Assembly: GCA_018268595.1 (NCBI GenBank)
Contig: JAFDWH010000016.1
Span: 21,075-85,074 of the forward strand
Reading direction: 5' to 3'
Source: Actinomycetota bacterium
GTDB lineage: Bacteria > Actinomycetota > Thermoleophilia > Solirubrobacterales > Solirubrobacteraceae
Length of the DNA: 64,000 nucleotides
Shown: in pieces, positions 24,619 to 32,743 of the stretch
How positions within the stretch are numbered: position 1 is the stretch's first letter
Layout: each line of letters starts with the position of its first letter
Translations under genes and position numbers: made by a program
The notes under the pieces: model-generated
Told to the model about the DNA's origin: nothing
Databases searched by the model: none
Seen by the model: the letters and a program-made list of their open reading frames with translations, nothing else

Positions 24619-25073
24619 CCGTCGGCAGCGTCGCCGGCCACCGCCCGCTCCAGCCCCTCCAGCGCCTCGCCGAGCTGCCGCCGCGCCGCACGCCCGAACA
24701 GGAACGGCACGAGCCGCGACCAGCCGCGCAGCTGCTGGCGCAGCTCGATCGTCGCCGCCGTCGCCGCGCCGCCGTCCGCCGGCGCCAGCTCGATCGCCGT
24801 CTGCGCCCGCGCCAGCAGCCCCTCGAACGGGGTCCCCGCCAGCTCCTGCTCCCACCGCAGCAGCCGCAGCTCGACCGTCTCGACGATGCGGAAGTCGGCG
24901 CGCACGGGCCGCCCGCGCGCGCTGATCATCACCTGCGTGAAGCGGCCGTCGCGGGCGCCCTCGACGCGCTGCACGCGCGGCCACCAGCGCGCCTGGTGCC
25001 ACGGGTCCGCGACGACGTCCCAGACGACCTGCGGCGAGGCGGCGAGCGTGCGGCTGACGCGCGTCGTCGGCAA
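24615..25073 (-). CDS. SRPBCC / START-like ligand-binding protein
   Basis: A 152-residue protein with the helix-grip pattern of polyketide-cyclase/START-like proteins: VSRTLAASPQVVWDVVADP at the start, WWPRVQRVEG, alternating strands, and a long C-terminal helix (RQLGEALEGLERAV). These bind hydrophobic ligands or act as aromatase-like enzymes; the ligand cannot be read. The start is taken as TTG at 25073. It ends tail to tail with the collagen-like gene and begins 23 bp after ftsR, so it may ride on that transcript. Confidence 0.75.
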   Translation of the reverse strand: MPTTRVSRTLAASPQVVWDVVADPWHQARWWPRVQRVEGARDGRFTQVMISARGRPVRADFRIVETVELRLLRWEQELAGTPFEGLLARAQTAIELAPADGGAATAATIELRQQLRGWSRLVPFLFGRAARRQLGEALEGLERAVAGDAADG

Positions 25074-25096
25074 GGCGCGCGCGTCCCTTCCGGCGT

Positions 25097-25888
25097 TCAG
25101 CCCGCGATGTTGCGCAGGTCGCGTATCAGCAGCAGGTGCTTCAGGTAGGTCGCGACGGCGGCGAGGTTCTCGAGCGTCTCGACCGCCTCTCTGCGCCGCT
25201 CCGGGTTGCGCGAGCGCAGCGCCGGGGCGAGGATCTGCTGCAAGAGCGCCGCCTCGCGGTCGGCGGAGGTGCGGAAGACGCGCAGGTTGCGCCCGGCGAC
25301 GCCGTACCTGGCCAGCTCGGCGACCGCGCGCACGATCTCGCGCTCGGTCTCGTCGTAGTAGCGCACGCCCGCGCGCTGCTCGCCTCTGATGACGCCGAAC
25401 TCCTCCAGCTCGTGCACGAGTCTCGGCTGCGCGCCGGTCTCCTCGACGACGTCGTCGAGCGAGTAGACCGCGCCCGGCCCCTTCACCGCGACGGCCGTGC
25501 GCCGCAGGTGGCGGATGTCCGGTCTCTGCGAGGCGGCGGCGCCGCCGCTGCCGACGTCGCCGTCGGCGGCGCGGCCGCCCGCCAGCTCCTGGCGGATCAC
25601 GCGCAGCGGCAGGAACTCGTCGCGCTGCAGCCGCAGGATCGTGCGCAGCCGCTGCACGTCGTTCTGCGTGTACAGGCGGTAGCCGCCCTGCGTGCGGCGC
25701 GGGGTCAGCAGCTTCTGGTCCTCGAGGTAGCGGATCTTCGAGATCGAGATGTCGGGGAACTCCTGCTTGAGCGCCTTGCAGACCGCGCCGATCGTGAGCG
25801 ACTTCTGGCGCGGACGCGGCGCCTCCTCGGCGGCCTGCTCGCCGGCCGCCGGCTCGACGCTCGTGTCGGGAGTCGGTGCGGACGCCAT
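25097..25888 (-). CDS. ftsR: MerR-family regulator, FtsR-like (Rv1828 family)
   Basis: A 263-residue DNA-binding regulator. The N-terminal MerR winged helix (about residues 30-105) reads LTIGAVCKALKQEFPDISIS, KIRYLEDQKLLTPRRTQGGY and LQRDEFLPLRVI. It is a close pattern match to mycobacterial Rv1828 and corynebacterial FtsR, which activates ftsZ. The second half carries another MerR-like wing (VYSLDDVVEETGAQPRLVHE, LEEFGVI) and a long helical dimer region. The ATG overlaps the stop of the upstream FHA gene. The FHA-FtsR order equals Rv1827-Rv1828, strengthening orthology. Likely controls cell division genes. Confidence 0.88.
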   Translation of the reverse strand: MASAPTPDTSVEPAAGEQAAEEAPRPRQKSLTIGAVCKALKQEFPDISISKIRYLEDQKLLTPRRTQGGYRLYTQNDVQRLRTILRLQRDEFLPLRVIRQELAGGRAADGDVGSGGAAASQRPDIRHLRRTAVAVKGPGAVYSLDDVVEETGAQPRLVHELEEFGVIRGEQRAGVRYYDETEREIVRAVAELARYGVAGRNLRVFRTSADREAALLQQILAPALRSRNPERRREAVETLENLAAVATYLKHLLLIRDLRNIAG

Positions 25889-26358
25889 CAGCGCGACAGG
25901 TAGGCGAGCTTGTACTTGCCGATCTGCAGCTCGTCGCCGTCCTGCAGCCGGTGCGACTCGATCCGCGCGCGGTTCACGTAGGTGCCGTTGAGCGAGCCGC
26001 AGTCGTCGAGGTACCAGTCGTCGCCGCGGCGCACGAGCAGTGCGTGGTCGCGCGAGACGGTCACGTCGTCGAGGAACACGTCGCTGTCGGGGCGGCGGCC
26101 GATCGTGAGGCGCTCGCCGTCGATCGCGAAGCTCTCGCCGGCGCGCCCGCCGCCGGAGCGGATCACCAGCGCGGCGCCACGCGCGACGACCTGGTCGAGC
26201 TGCACCGGCTCGATCTCGCCCGTCTCGCCGATGCGGTACGTGGCGGTCGTCTCGTGGTTCGCGCCGCCTTCGGCGACGGCCAGGAAGGCGCCGCACTTCT
26301 GGCAGTAGTTGGCTCCGATCGCGTTCGCGAAGCCGCACTCGGGGCAGTGGAGCGCCAC
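25888..26358 (-). CDS. FHA-domain phosphoprotein with zinc ribbon, GarA-like
   Basis: A 156-residue protein with an N-terminal zinc ribbon (Cys5, 8, 19, 22: CPECGF and CQKCG), then a linker with ETTATYR around residues 36-42. This recalls the phosphorylated ETT motif of mycobacterial GarA. The FHA domain covers about 75-150 (LTIGRRPDSDVFL, TVSRDHA, GSLNGTYVN). GarA controls 2-oxoglutarate metabolism after phosphorylation by PknB or PknG. GarA itself lacks this zinc ribbon, so the function may differ. The gene pairs with ftsR exactly as in mycobacteria. Confidence 0.85.
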   Translation of the reverse strand: MALHCPECGFANAIGANYCQKCGAFLAVAEGGANHETTATYRIGETGEIEPVQLDQVVARGAALVIRSGGGRAGESFAIDGERLTIGRRPDSDVFLDDVTVSRDHALLVRRGDDWYLDDCGSLNGTYVNRARIESHRLQDGDELQIGKYKLAYLSR

Positions 26359-26392
26359 GGGTCCTCCTGCGCTGGGCCGGCGCGGCCGCGCG

Positions 26393-26656
26393 CTACTCCT
26401 CGTCTTCCGGCTTCGGCCCGCGGCCGGCGAGGATGTTCGTGAGCTTCTCGACGTCCGCGCCGGAGAAAACGTCCTCCCCGCCTTCGTGCTTCTTGCGCAG
26501 GCGGTTGACCAGCTCGGCGCGCAGGATGTCGATCTTGCCGTGGAGGATGCGGCGTCTATAGCTGATTTCCAGCTCCTCCTCGGTGAGCTGCTGGATGAGG
26601 TCCTTCAGCTCCTGATCGCTCAGCGAGCCAAGGTCCGGGAAGGTGTCCATCGTCAC
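26393..26656 (-). CDS. RsiG-like small coiled-coil protein (possible c-di-GMP-binding anti-sigma factor)
   Basis: An 87-residue, highly charged helical protein. The central helix carries a near-copy of the RsiG c-di-GMP signature E(x3)S(x2)R(x3)Q(x3)D. Here it reads ELEISYRRRILHGKID with Glu, Ser, Arg and Asp in register and His in place of Gln. RsiG of Streptomyces holds the sporulation sigma factor WhiG when c-di-GMP is bound; Rubrobacter RsiG has a single motif and works as a dimer. The one-motif size fits the latter. The GTG start has GGAGA upstream. It sits between pgsA and the FHA gene; no sigma factor gene is adjacent. Confidence 0.65.
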   Translation of the reverse strand: MTMDTFPDLGSLSDQELKDLIQQLTEEELEISYRRRILHGKIDILRAELVNRLRKKHEGGEDVFSGADVEKLTNILAGRGPKPEDEE

Positions 26657-26720
26657 GCTGTGTCTCCGATCCTCATGCTGGGACCGGCGAGTATAGCCGC
26701 GCGCGAGCGCAACCTCAACG

Positions 26721-27389
26721 TCAGCTTGAGGGTCTGGCTCGCAGCGCGCGACGGCCGTCGCGGACGTACAGCGCGGTCGCCGTCAGCGCGAGCGCCAGCC
26801 CGGCGTACAGCAACACCTCGCCGAGCGTCTGCAAGCCGCACAGCGGGAAGAACAGGCCGCCCATCACGGGCGCGACGGCGAGCCGGCCCGGCCAGTTGAT
26901 GCGGACGTCGACGCCGCGCTTCAGCCCCTGCCGCGCGAGCGCGAGCATCAGCAGCTCGCGCGCGACCAGCACCGCGAGCGCCCAGCGCGGCAGCAGGCAG
27001 AAGTGCCAGTTGACGATCACGCCGCTGATCACGAGCAGGCGGTCGGTGACCGGGTCCATCAGCGCGCCGAGGCGGCTGTACTGGCGCGTGATGCGCGCGG
27101 CCATCCCGTCGGCGTAGTCGCCCCAGCCGATGACCGCGAACAGGATCGCCTGCGGCGCCCCGACGCCGTCGTCGCTGGAGAGCGCGACCACGAGGAAGAC
27201 GGGGATCAGCAGCAGGCGCGCGAAGCCGATCGCGTTGGGGACCGTCCACGGGTTGAGCGGGGCGCCCGCGACGGTCGCGGCCGGCGGCGGGCCGGAGCGG
27301 TCGAGCCCGAGCAGGCGGCGGACCGTGAGCGGGCGTGCGGCCCCCGGGTCGGCGGGCTCCGCCGGTCTCCCTACGGGAGCGTCCGCCAC
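26721..27389 (-). CDS. pgsA: CDP-alcohol phosphatidyltransferase (phosphatidylglycerophosphate synthase type)
   Basis: Transfers a phosphatidyl group from CDP-diacylglycerol to an alcohol, most likely glycerol-3-phosphate, in the membrane. A 222-residue protein with the full catalytic signature D-x2-DG-x2-AR-x8-G-x3-D-x3-D at residues 91-116 (DYADGMAARI to MDPVTD). It has about five transmembrane helices. The GTG at 27389 gives an N-terminal extension of about 45 residues before PNAIGFARLL; the gene overlaps the proS tail by 19 bp. Substrate choice is by family and context (pgsA2 neighbours garA in mycobacteria); a phosphatidylinositol-type enzyme is less likely. Confidence 0.85.
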   Translation of the reverse strand: MADAPVGRPAEPADPGAARPLTVRRLLGLDRSGPPPAATVAGAPLNPWTVPNAIGFARLLLIPVFLVVALSSDDGVGAPQAILFAVIGWGDYADGMAARITRQYSRLGALMDPVTDRLLVISGVIVNWHFCLLPRWALAVLVARELLMLALARQGLKRGVDVRINWPGRLAVAPVMGGLFFPLCGLQTLGEVLLYAGLALALTATALYVRDGRRALRARPSS

Positions 27390-29053
27390 AGGTCGAGCAC
27401 CGCCTCGGCAGCGCCGTCGAGCGGGACGCTGCGGGTCTCGCGGCCGCGGCGCACCTGCAGCTCCAGCTCGCCGCCGGACAGCGTGCGCTTGCCGACGGTG
27501 ATGCGCAGCGGGCAGCCGAGCAGCTCGGCGTCGGCGAACTTCTGGCCGGGCGCGAGGTCGCGGTCGTCGTAGAGCACGTCGGCGCCGAGCGCGCGCAGCT
27601 CGCCGTAGAGCCGCTCGGCGTACGCCTGCTCCTCGCTGCCGGCTCTGCCGAGCGAGACCAGCTCCAGCTCGAACGGCGCGAGCGCGCGCGGCCACGCGAT
27701 GCCGGCTTCGTCGGCCGTCTGCTCGACGGCGGCGGCGACGATGCGCGCCGGGCCGATCCCGTAGGAGCCCATCACGATCGGGCGGCTCGTGCCCGACTCG
27801 TCGAGGTAGGTCGCGCCGAGCGGCTCGGAGTAGCGCGTGCCGAGCTTGAAGATGTTGCCGACCTCGATCGCCGCCTCGATGCGGATCGCGTTGCCGCCGA
27901 CCGTGTCGCCCGCCTCGACCGTGCGCACGTCGGCGCGCTCGAACGCGAAGTCGCGGCCCGGCTCGACGCCGCGCAGGTGGAAGTCGGGGCGGTTGGCGCC
28001 AGTCACGTAGCCGCCGTCGGTCACCGCGTCGTCGAGCAGCACGGGCGCGTTCGCGCCGACCGGGCCGATGTAGCCGGCGGGGCCGATCTTCTGCGCGAAC
28101 TCGTCGGGCTGCGCGGGACGGCAGGGCGCGCCGAGCGCGTTGCGCAGCTTGATCTCGTTGACGCGGTGATCGCCGCGCACGACGACGAGCACGAGCCCGC
28201 GGCCCTCGGCGATCACCGGGTAGGCCTTCAGCAGCGCGCCGTGCGGGACGCCGAGGTTGGCCGCGACCTCCTCGACGGTGGTGAGGCCGGGCGTGTGGAC
28301 CTCCTCCGGCTTGTCGAGCGGGGCGGGCAGCGCGACCGGCTGCGGGTCGGCGCTCGCGATCTCGACGTTGGCGGCGTAGCCGGGCGCGAGCGCGACGGCG
28401 TCCTCGCCGGCGGCGCACGGCGCCATGTACTCGTGCGCGCCGGAGCCGCCCATCATCCCGACATCGGACTCGACGCGGTACCACTCCAAGCCGGTGCGCT
28501 CGAAGATGCGGTCGTAGGCGCCGACGTGCTTCTCGTAGGAGGCGTTCAGGCCCTCCTCGTCGCGGTCGAAGGTGTAGGAGTCCTTCATGATGAACTCGCG
28601 CGTGCGCAGCACGCCGGCGCGCGGACGCGGCTCGTCGCGCTCCTTGACCTGGAAGTGGTAGAGGATCAGCGGCAGGTCGCGGTAGGAGCGCACGAGCTGC
28701 GCGACGTGCGTCGTGACGACCTCCTCGTGCGTCATCGCGAGCACCATCTCGGCGCCCTTGCGGTCCTGCAGCTTAAACAGCTCGTCGATCCCGTAGCGGC
28801 CGGTGCGCTTCCAGATCTCGCCGGGGTTGAGGACCGGCATCAGCAGCTCCTGCCCGCCGATCGCGTTCAGCTCCTCACGGATGATCTGCACGACCTTCTG
28901 ATGCGCGCGCCAGCCGGCCGGCATCCACGTCCACAGCCCGGTGCCGAGCTGGCGCACCAGCCCGGCGCGGACCATCAGCTTGTGCGAGATCGCCTCCGCA
29001 TCCGCGGGGGCCTGCTTCTCGGTCGGCAGCAGATAAGTGGACAGGCGCGTCAT
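27371..29053 (-). CDS. proS: Prolyl-tRNA synthetase (bacterial type with editing insert)
   Basis: Charges tRNA-Pro. A 560-residue class II synthetase with motif 1 (QLGTGLWTWMPAGWR), the TxE loop (MTHEEV), motif 2 (RDEPRPRAGVLRTREFIMKD) and a YbaK-like editing insertion at about 225-390 (LLKAYPVIAEGRG, GPVGANAPVLLDD). Motif 3 is MGSYGIGPARI. A C-terminal anticodon-binding domain completes it. This is the prokaryote-type enzyme with INS domain. The ATG at 29053 is the natural start. It heads the leftward run pgsA-RsiG-like-FHA-ftsR. Confidence 0.97.
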   Translation of the reverse strand: MTRLSTYLLPTEKQAPADAEAISHKLMVRAGLVRQLGTGLWTWMPAGWRAHQKVVQIIREELNAIGGQELLMPVLNPGEIWKRTGRYGIDELFKLQDRKGAEMVLAMTHEEVVTTHVAQLVRSYRDLPLILYHFQVKERDEPRPRAGVLRTREFIMKDSYTFDRDEEGLNASYEKHVGAYDRIFERTGLEWYRVESDVGMMGGSGAHEYMAPCAAGEDAVALAPGYAANVEIASADPQPVALPAPLDKPEEVHTPGLTTVEEVAANLGVPHGALLKAYPVIAEGRGLVLVVVRGDHRVNEIKLRNALGAPCRPAQPDEFAQKIGPAGYIGPVGANAPVLLDDAVTDGGYVTGANRPDFHLRGVEPGRDFAFERADVRTVEAGDTVGGNAIRIEAAIEVGNIFKLGTRYSEPLGATYLDESGTSRPIVMGSYGIGPARIVAAAVEQTADEAGIAWPRALAPFELELVSLGRAGSEEQAYAERLYGELRALGADVLYDDRDLAPGQKFADAELLGCPLRITVGKRTLSGGELELQVRRGRETRSVPLDGAAEAVLDLWRTLP

Positions 29054-29119
29054 CGGGCGGGAAGCCTAGTGGCTCGACCTCCCGCCCGCCTCCTGTCCGT
29101 CGACCTGTCGCGATACCGC

Positions 29120-30037
29120 CTACGTCGTCGCTCTCAGAGTTCCAGAGAATCTTCTTTCTGCGATTCTCACGGTCAACGTGTCGCTCACAGCCCTCCCGGC
29201 TTCGGTCGGCGCCGAGAGAATGACGTTGATGTTGCAGGTGCCTCTGGCTTCCAACGTCCTCGATCTGCACCCGTTCGGGTCCGTTATCGCGAAATATCTC
29301 TGCGATGTCACGACGATTTCTTCGATTCTCCCCCCAGCGGACGAACCAATCGTGACGGTTCTCTGCACGAGTTCCCCAGCTCTGACGGTGCCGAACACAA
29401 GTGGATTTGGGGTGAAACCGTTTATAACTTCGTTACCAGGTAGGAACGTTACTACTTGACTCGGACTCGGGGCCGAAAACGAAACGGTCGGTAGGTATAC
29501 GAAGCCGCATTCAAAAAGCGGCATCGACCCTCTGCCGAGGGCATATTCGTTGTTCCCTAGCCCTTCGAGTGGAAATGTGACTCCCAAACCTTCAAACCTA
29601 CATTCTTCACCAGTGCTCAATCTTGCCCTGATACTGACGATAAAAAGGCTGCTCAGCTGTAGCATAGCTCCAGCTGGCGCCGTGTCGCTCGACGAGGACC
29701 ACCTCATTGACACCGGGAAGCCCAAGATCGCGGTGATCGAACCCCTCGTACAGCTACCAGAACTCAGGCTTGAGAGACTTCCAAAGGACGGTTCTTCTCC
29801 TTCTCTGACAGCCACTAGTCCTTCGGCGAATGAACCGCTCAATGTGATAGGACATTCCACCACCACCGTGCCTTCTCCAGATCTCGTAACTCTGAAGGTG
29901 CCCGTTTGAGTCACTGATCTACCTGGGCTAAACGACATACCAGTGAGAGCCCATGCGCCTGGCACCTGAGCCGCCATGACGACGAGCAGGACCAACAGCA
30001 GCAGCATGCTCCAGCGACGAAGACGATTTCCTCGCAT
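29120..30037 (-). CDS. Secreted Ig-like (HYDIN/anchor-D type) protein of atypical base composition
   Basis: A 305-residue exported protein with signal segment MLLLLVLLVVMAAQVPGAWA. An N-terminal ~170-residue beta-rich domain carries four Cys (CPITL, SCTRG, ECRFEG, FECGF). A C-terminal ~100-residue Ig-like repeat (NPLVFGTVRAGELVQRTVTI, CRSRTLEARGTCNINVI) resembles ASPM-HYDIN or choice-of-anchor D modules. The ATG at 30037 has AGGAGG five bases upstream. Base composition is clearly lower in GC than every neighbour, with many A/T third positions, which suggests recent acquisition. Function unknown. Confidence 0.75.
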   Translation of the reverse strand: MRGNRLRRWSMLLLLVLLVVMAAQVPGAWALTGMSFSPGRSVTQTGTFRVTRSGEGTVVVECPITLSGSFAEGLVAVREGEEPSFGSLSSLSSGSCTRGSITAILGFPVSMRWSSSSDTAPAGAMLQLSSLFIVSIRARLSTGEECRFEGLGVTFPLEGLGNNEYALGRGSMPLFECGFVYLPTVSFSAPSPSQVVTFLPGNEVINGFTPNPLVFGTVRAGELVQRTVTIGSSAGGRIEEIVVTSQRYFAITDPNGCRSRTLEARGTCNINVILSAPTEAGRAVSDTLTVRIAERRFSGTLRATT

Positions 30038-30191
30038 CGCTTCCCTCCTTTGTCGTGTCGGTCCCCACAAACGGGCGTCACCCGCCCGGCACGCGGAACC
30101 GGAGCGCCCCCCCGAGGCCGCTCACGGCACAAACTACCAGTAACTGGGGTTATGGGCCAGCAGCAGCACTACCGCCACCGCTACGGCGCGC
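30038..30191 (-). other. Leader of the low-GC secreted gene
   Basis: This 154-bp stretch should hold the promoter and 5' leader. On the minus strand it contains a -10-like TAGTTT near 30135 and a GC hairpin CGGGCG-GGTGA-CGCCCG near 30072-30088, about 35 bp before the start codon. The same TAGTTTGT string occurs upstream of the WXG100 gene. No known riboswitch consensus was recognised. Confidence 0.3.
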
Positions 30192-31142
30192 TCAGCGGAA
30201 CTTCGCGATGTTCGCGAGCAGGACGCCGAACACGGGCCGTGGGAGGCCGTGGGCGTCGAGGATCGCGGAGTCCCAGCGGTTCGTCGGCGCGGACGCGAAC
30301 CACTGGTAGAGGTAGACGCGGTCGACCTTGCGGCGGTAGAGGTCCGCCTGCTTGAAGATCGCCTGCATCGCGCGCTTCTGGCGCGTGAGCGAGGGGCGGA
30401 AGGACTGGCGCGCGTTCTGCGGCTGGAAGCGGAACAGGCCGGCCGTCTCGGTCAGCCAGATCTTCCCCGGCAGGATCTTCGCCGCTCTGCGCATCGAGCT
30501 GTTGCGGTCCTTCACGAAGCGGTTCGTGTCGGTGTAGTTGTGCAGCCCCCACACCTTCGGGACCGCCAGGTGACGGTCTCTGAACGCTCTCAGCACCGCC
30601 GCGGAGTACGACGCCATGTTCGGCAGGTCCTGGATGTCCGCCCCCAGCACGATGCAGCCGCGGCAGTTCGCCTTCACGATCTGGTAGTAGGCGACGACCG
30701 CCTCGGGGTAGCGCGCAGTCGGCTGCGTGAGGTTGTTGACCTCGTTCCACGGCTGGTAGATGCGCACCCACGGGTAGCGCTTGCGGAACGCGCGGAAGTC
30801 CCGCTTGTACGCCGCCGCGCTGATCGGTCTGCAGCCTTTCGCGCGCCCGATGTTCGGGCATCTCATCTTCGCCGGCGGGTTGAACGCGACGACGACCTCC
30901 ATCCCGGCCGCCTGCGCGGCGTCCATCCACGCGTCGACCGCCGCGCGCTGCTTGAAGACCGAGTCGATCGGCGTGATGTAGCGCGTGCGCGTCGGCGCGA
31001 GCTGCTCGAAGAACTGGTTCGTGAACAGCGCCGGACTCTGGTCGGCGACGCCGACGACGTAGGCGCCGCTCGTCGCGGGCGCGGCGAGCGCGGCGCAGAC
31101 GAGCGCGAGCAGGGCGAGCAGCAGCGTGCGACGGGGGATCAC
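30192..31142 (-). CDS. Secreted glycoside-hydrolase-like protein (clan GH-A type)
   Basis: A 316-residue exported protein. After a signal peptide (RRTLLLALLALVCAALAAP) the body looks like a TIM barrel. It carries a putative acid/base Glu134 in YQPWNEVNN (the N-E pair of clan GH-A) and a putative nucleophile Glu232 in IWLTETAGLF, with QPWNE and VYLYQW strands spaced as in GH39/GH5-like enzymes. Substrate unknown. The GTG at 31142 is preferred because it begins the signal peptide directly; an in-frame ATG at 31184 adds a basic extension. Confidence 0.7.
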   Translation of the reverse strand: MIPRRTLLLALLALVCAALAAPATSGAYVVGVADQSPALFTNQFFEQLAPTRTRYITPIDSVFKQRAAVDAWMDAAQAAGMEVVVAFNPPAKMRCPNIGRAKGCRPISAAAYKRDFRAFRKRYPWVRIYQPWNEVNNLTQPTARYPEAVVAYYQIVKANCRGCIVLGADIQDLPNMASYSAAVLRAFRDRHLAVPKVWGLHNYTDTNRFVKDRNSSMRRAAKILPGKIWLTETAGLFRFQPQNARQSFRPSLTRQKRAMQAIFKQADLYRRKVDRVYLYQWFASAPTNRWDSAILDAHGLPRPVFGVLLANIAKFR

Positions 31143-31224
31143 GGACGCCGCACTGTAGCGGCGGCGCCGGTCGAGGATGCGCATCCCTCGTGAACCCGCT
31201 CGGCGCGTGCGAGTTGCGCTCCGC

Positions 31225-32004
31225 TCAGGCGCTCCCGGCCAATAGCAGCGCCGCGACGCCCTCCGGGTCGTCGCTCATCGGGATGTGCCCGCAGCGGGGC
31301 AGCGGCACGTGCCGGGCGCGCGGCAGCAGCGTGCGGGCGCGCTTCGCCTGGCGCGGGATCAGCAGCCGGTCGCGCGTGCCCCAGCCGATCGTCACCGGCA
31401 CCGCCAGCTCGGCGCCGTCGCGGAAGGCGTAGCCGCGCGTGTGCGGCAGCGTCGCCTGCCAGCCGGGGGCGCGTGCGAGCTGGACGAGGTCCTCGACCGC
31501 CTCCTCCCCAACGCGCTTGCGCGGACGGCCGTACATCAGCCCGATCGTCGCCTGGCGGCCCGCCGGCGAGCGCACGATCCGCCGCATCTGTGCGCCGAGG
31601 CGCGTCGCCGCGAAGTGCGTCACGTGCAGCATCGCGCGCCCGTAACGCGCCTCCGCGGGGCTCCAGAAGCCGATCGGCGAGAGCGCGGTGGCGCTCGCGA
31701 CCGCGCCCATGCGCGCCAGCTCCAGCGCGATCCCGCCGCCGAGCGAGTTGCCGGCCACGTGCGGCCGTTCGAGCCCGACCTCGGTCCACCAGTCGACGAG
31801 CGCGCCCGCGAGCGCCTGCACGCTCGGCGCTTCGCCCGCGGGCAGCACCGGCGAGTCGCCGAAGCCCGGCAGGTCGACGCACAGCACGTCACGCTCGCCG
31901 GCGAGCAGCGGCACGACCGGCTTCCACGCGCCGCGCCGCGAGCCGATCCCGTGGACCAGCACGAGCGGCGGCCCGGAGCCGCTGCGGTCGTAGGCGAGCT
32001 GCAT
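31225..32004 (-). CDS. Alpha/beta hydrolase
   Basis: A 259-residue esterase or lipase-like enzyme. It shows the oxyanion motif VLVHGIGSRR (about 16-24), DLPGFGDS, the nucleophile elbow GNSLGGG with Ser87, the acidic strand VTIGWGTRD, and the His loop CGHIPMSDDPE near the C-terminus. The spacing is that of the common alpha/beta-hydrolase fold (haloperoxidase/C-C hydrolase group). The physiological substrate cannot be read. The ATG at 32004 is chosen over a longer Arg-rich extension. Confidence 0.88.
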   Translation of the reverse strand: MQLAYDRSGSGPPLVLVHGIGSRRGAWKPVVPLLAGERDVLCVDLPGFGDSPVLPAGEAPSVQALAGALVDWWTEVGLERPHVAGNSLGGGIALELARMGAVASATALSPIGFWSPAEARYGRAMLHVTHFAATRLGAQMRRIVRSPAGRQATIGLMYGRPRKRVGEEAVEDLVQLARAPGWQATLPHTRGYAFRDGAELAVPVTIGWGTRDRLLIPRQAKRARTLLPRARHVPLPRCGHIPMSDDPEGVAALLLAGSA

Positions 32005-32044
32005 CGGGCGCACGCTAGCGGCGGGGCCCGCCGCCCGCGCCGCC

Positions 32045-32467
32045 TCAGGCCAGCTCGCGCGCGGCCACCACCGGCAGACCCGCCTCGATGCCACGCTGGC
32101 GCATGCCGCCGTCGTTCGTCACCACCGTCCCGCCGACGCGTGTCGCGAGCGCGACGTAGATCGCGTCGTAGGCGGTGAATCCGTGCGCGAGCGCAAGGGC
32201 GAGCGCCTGCGGCACCAGCTCGTCGGTCCGGTGCAGGCGGAGCGACTCGACGGGCACGTCCTCCATCGCGGCCATCGCCTCCTCGGCTGCGAGATCGCCC
32301 ATGCGCACGCGCTTCCACATCACGTTCGCGACTTCGAGCAAGGCGAAGTCCGGAGCATGGAGATCGGAGCCTTCGATGCGCGCGAGCGCCGCAGCGATCG
32401 CCTCCGTGGCGGGCTCCCGAAGCTGGAGCGCGGCGAGCACGCTGGCGTCCAGCACGTACGCCGCCAT
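32045..32467 (-). CDS. PIN-domain ribonuclease toxin (VapC type)
   Basis: A 140-residue PIN-fold protein with the acidic catalytic set Asp7 (YVLDASV), Glu45 (LLEVANVMW), Asp101 (TAYDAIYVALA) and Asp119 (TNDGGM). The family cleaves tRNA or rRNA when freed from its antitoxin. The cognate antitoxin gene lies 3 bp upstream on the same strand. All metal-binding residues are intact, so the toxin is presumably active. GC content matches the genome, hence no sign of recent transfer. Confidence 0.88.
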   Translation of the reverse strand: MAAYVLDASVLAALQLREPATEAIAAALARIEGSDLHAPDFALLEVANVMWKRVRMGDLAAEEAMAAMEDVPVESLRLHRTDELVPQALALALAHGFTAYDAIYVALATRVGGTVVTNDGGMRQRGIEAGLPVVAARELA

Positions 32468-32470
32468 GCG

Positions 32471-32710
32471 CTACCGGTCGCGATCTTCGCGGATGAGCTC
32501 GGCCGCAGAGTCCGCAACCGGCGCGTGGCGCTCACGCATCGCGCGCGCTCGCTCGAGCCACTCGGAGATCGTCAGCCCACGGCGCTCCGGCAGCTCCGCA
32601 CGCAGCAGCTCGATCGCGGTCGCACCGATCGAGCGACGCGAGCTGCGAGCCTCCTCGCGCAGGCGCTCATACAGGTCGTCGGGCACGTCGCGCACGTAGA
32701 GCGTCGCCAT
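32471..32710 (-). CDS. Ribbon-helix-helix antitoxin (FitA/VapB type)
   Basis: A 79-residue protein whose first ~45 residues follow the RHH plan (ATLYVRDVPDDLYERLRE, EARSSRRSIGATAIELLRAEL), giving DNA-binding dimers. The C-terminal charged tail (WLERARAMRERH) would block the PIN toxin. Its gene precedes the toxin by 3 bp, the normal antitoxin-first order, and its promoter is likely autoregulated. A GCTAGCA-rich AT-leaning stretch (CTAGCAAGCTGCTAGCAA) sits just upstream near 32720-32737 and may be the operator. Confidence 0.85.
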   Translation of the reverse strand: MATLYVRDVPDDLYERLREEARSSRRSIGATAIELLRAELPERRGLTISEWLERARAMRERHAPVADSAAELIREDRDR

Positions 32711-32743
32711 GCGGAGGATGCTAGCAAGCTGCTAGCAATTCGC

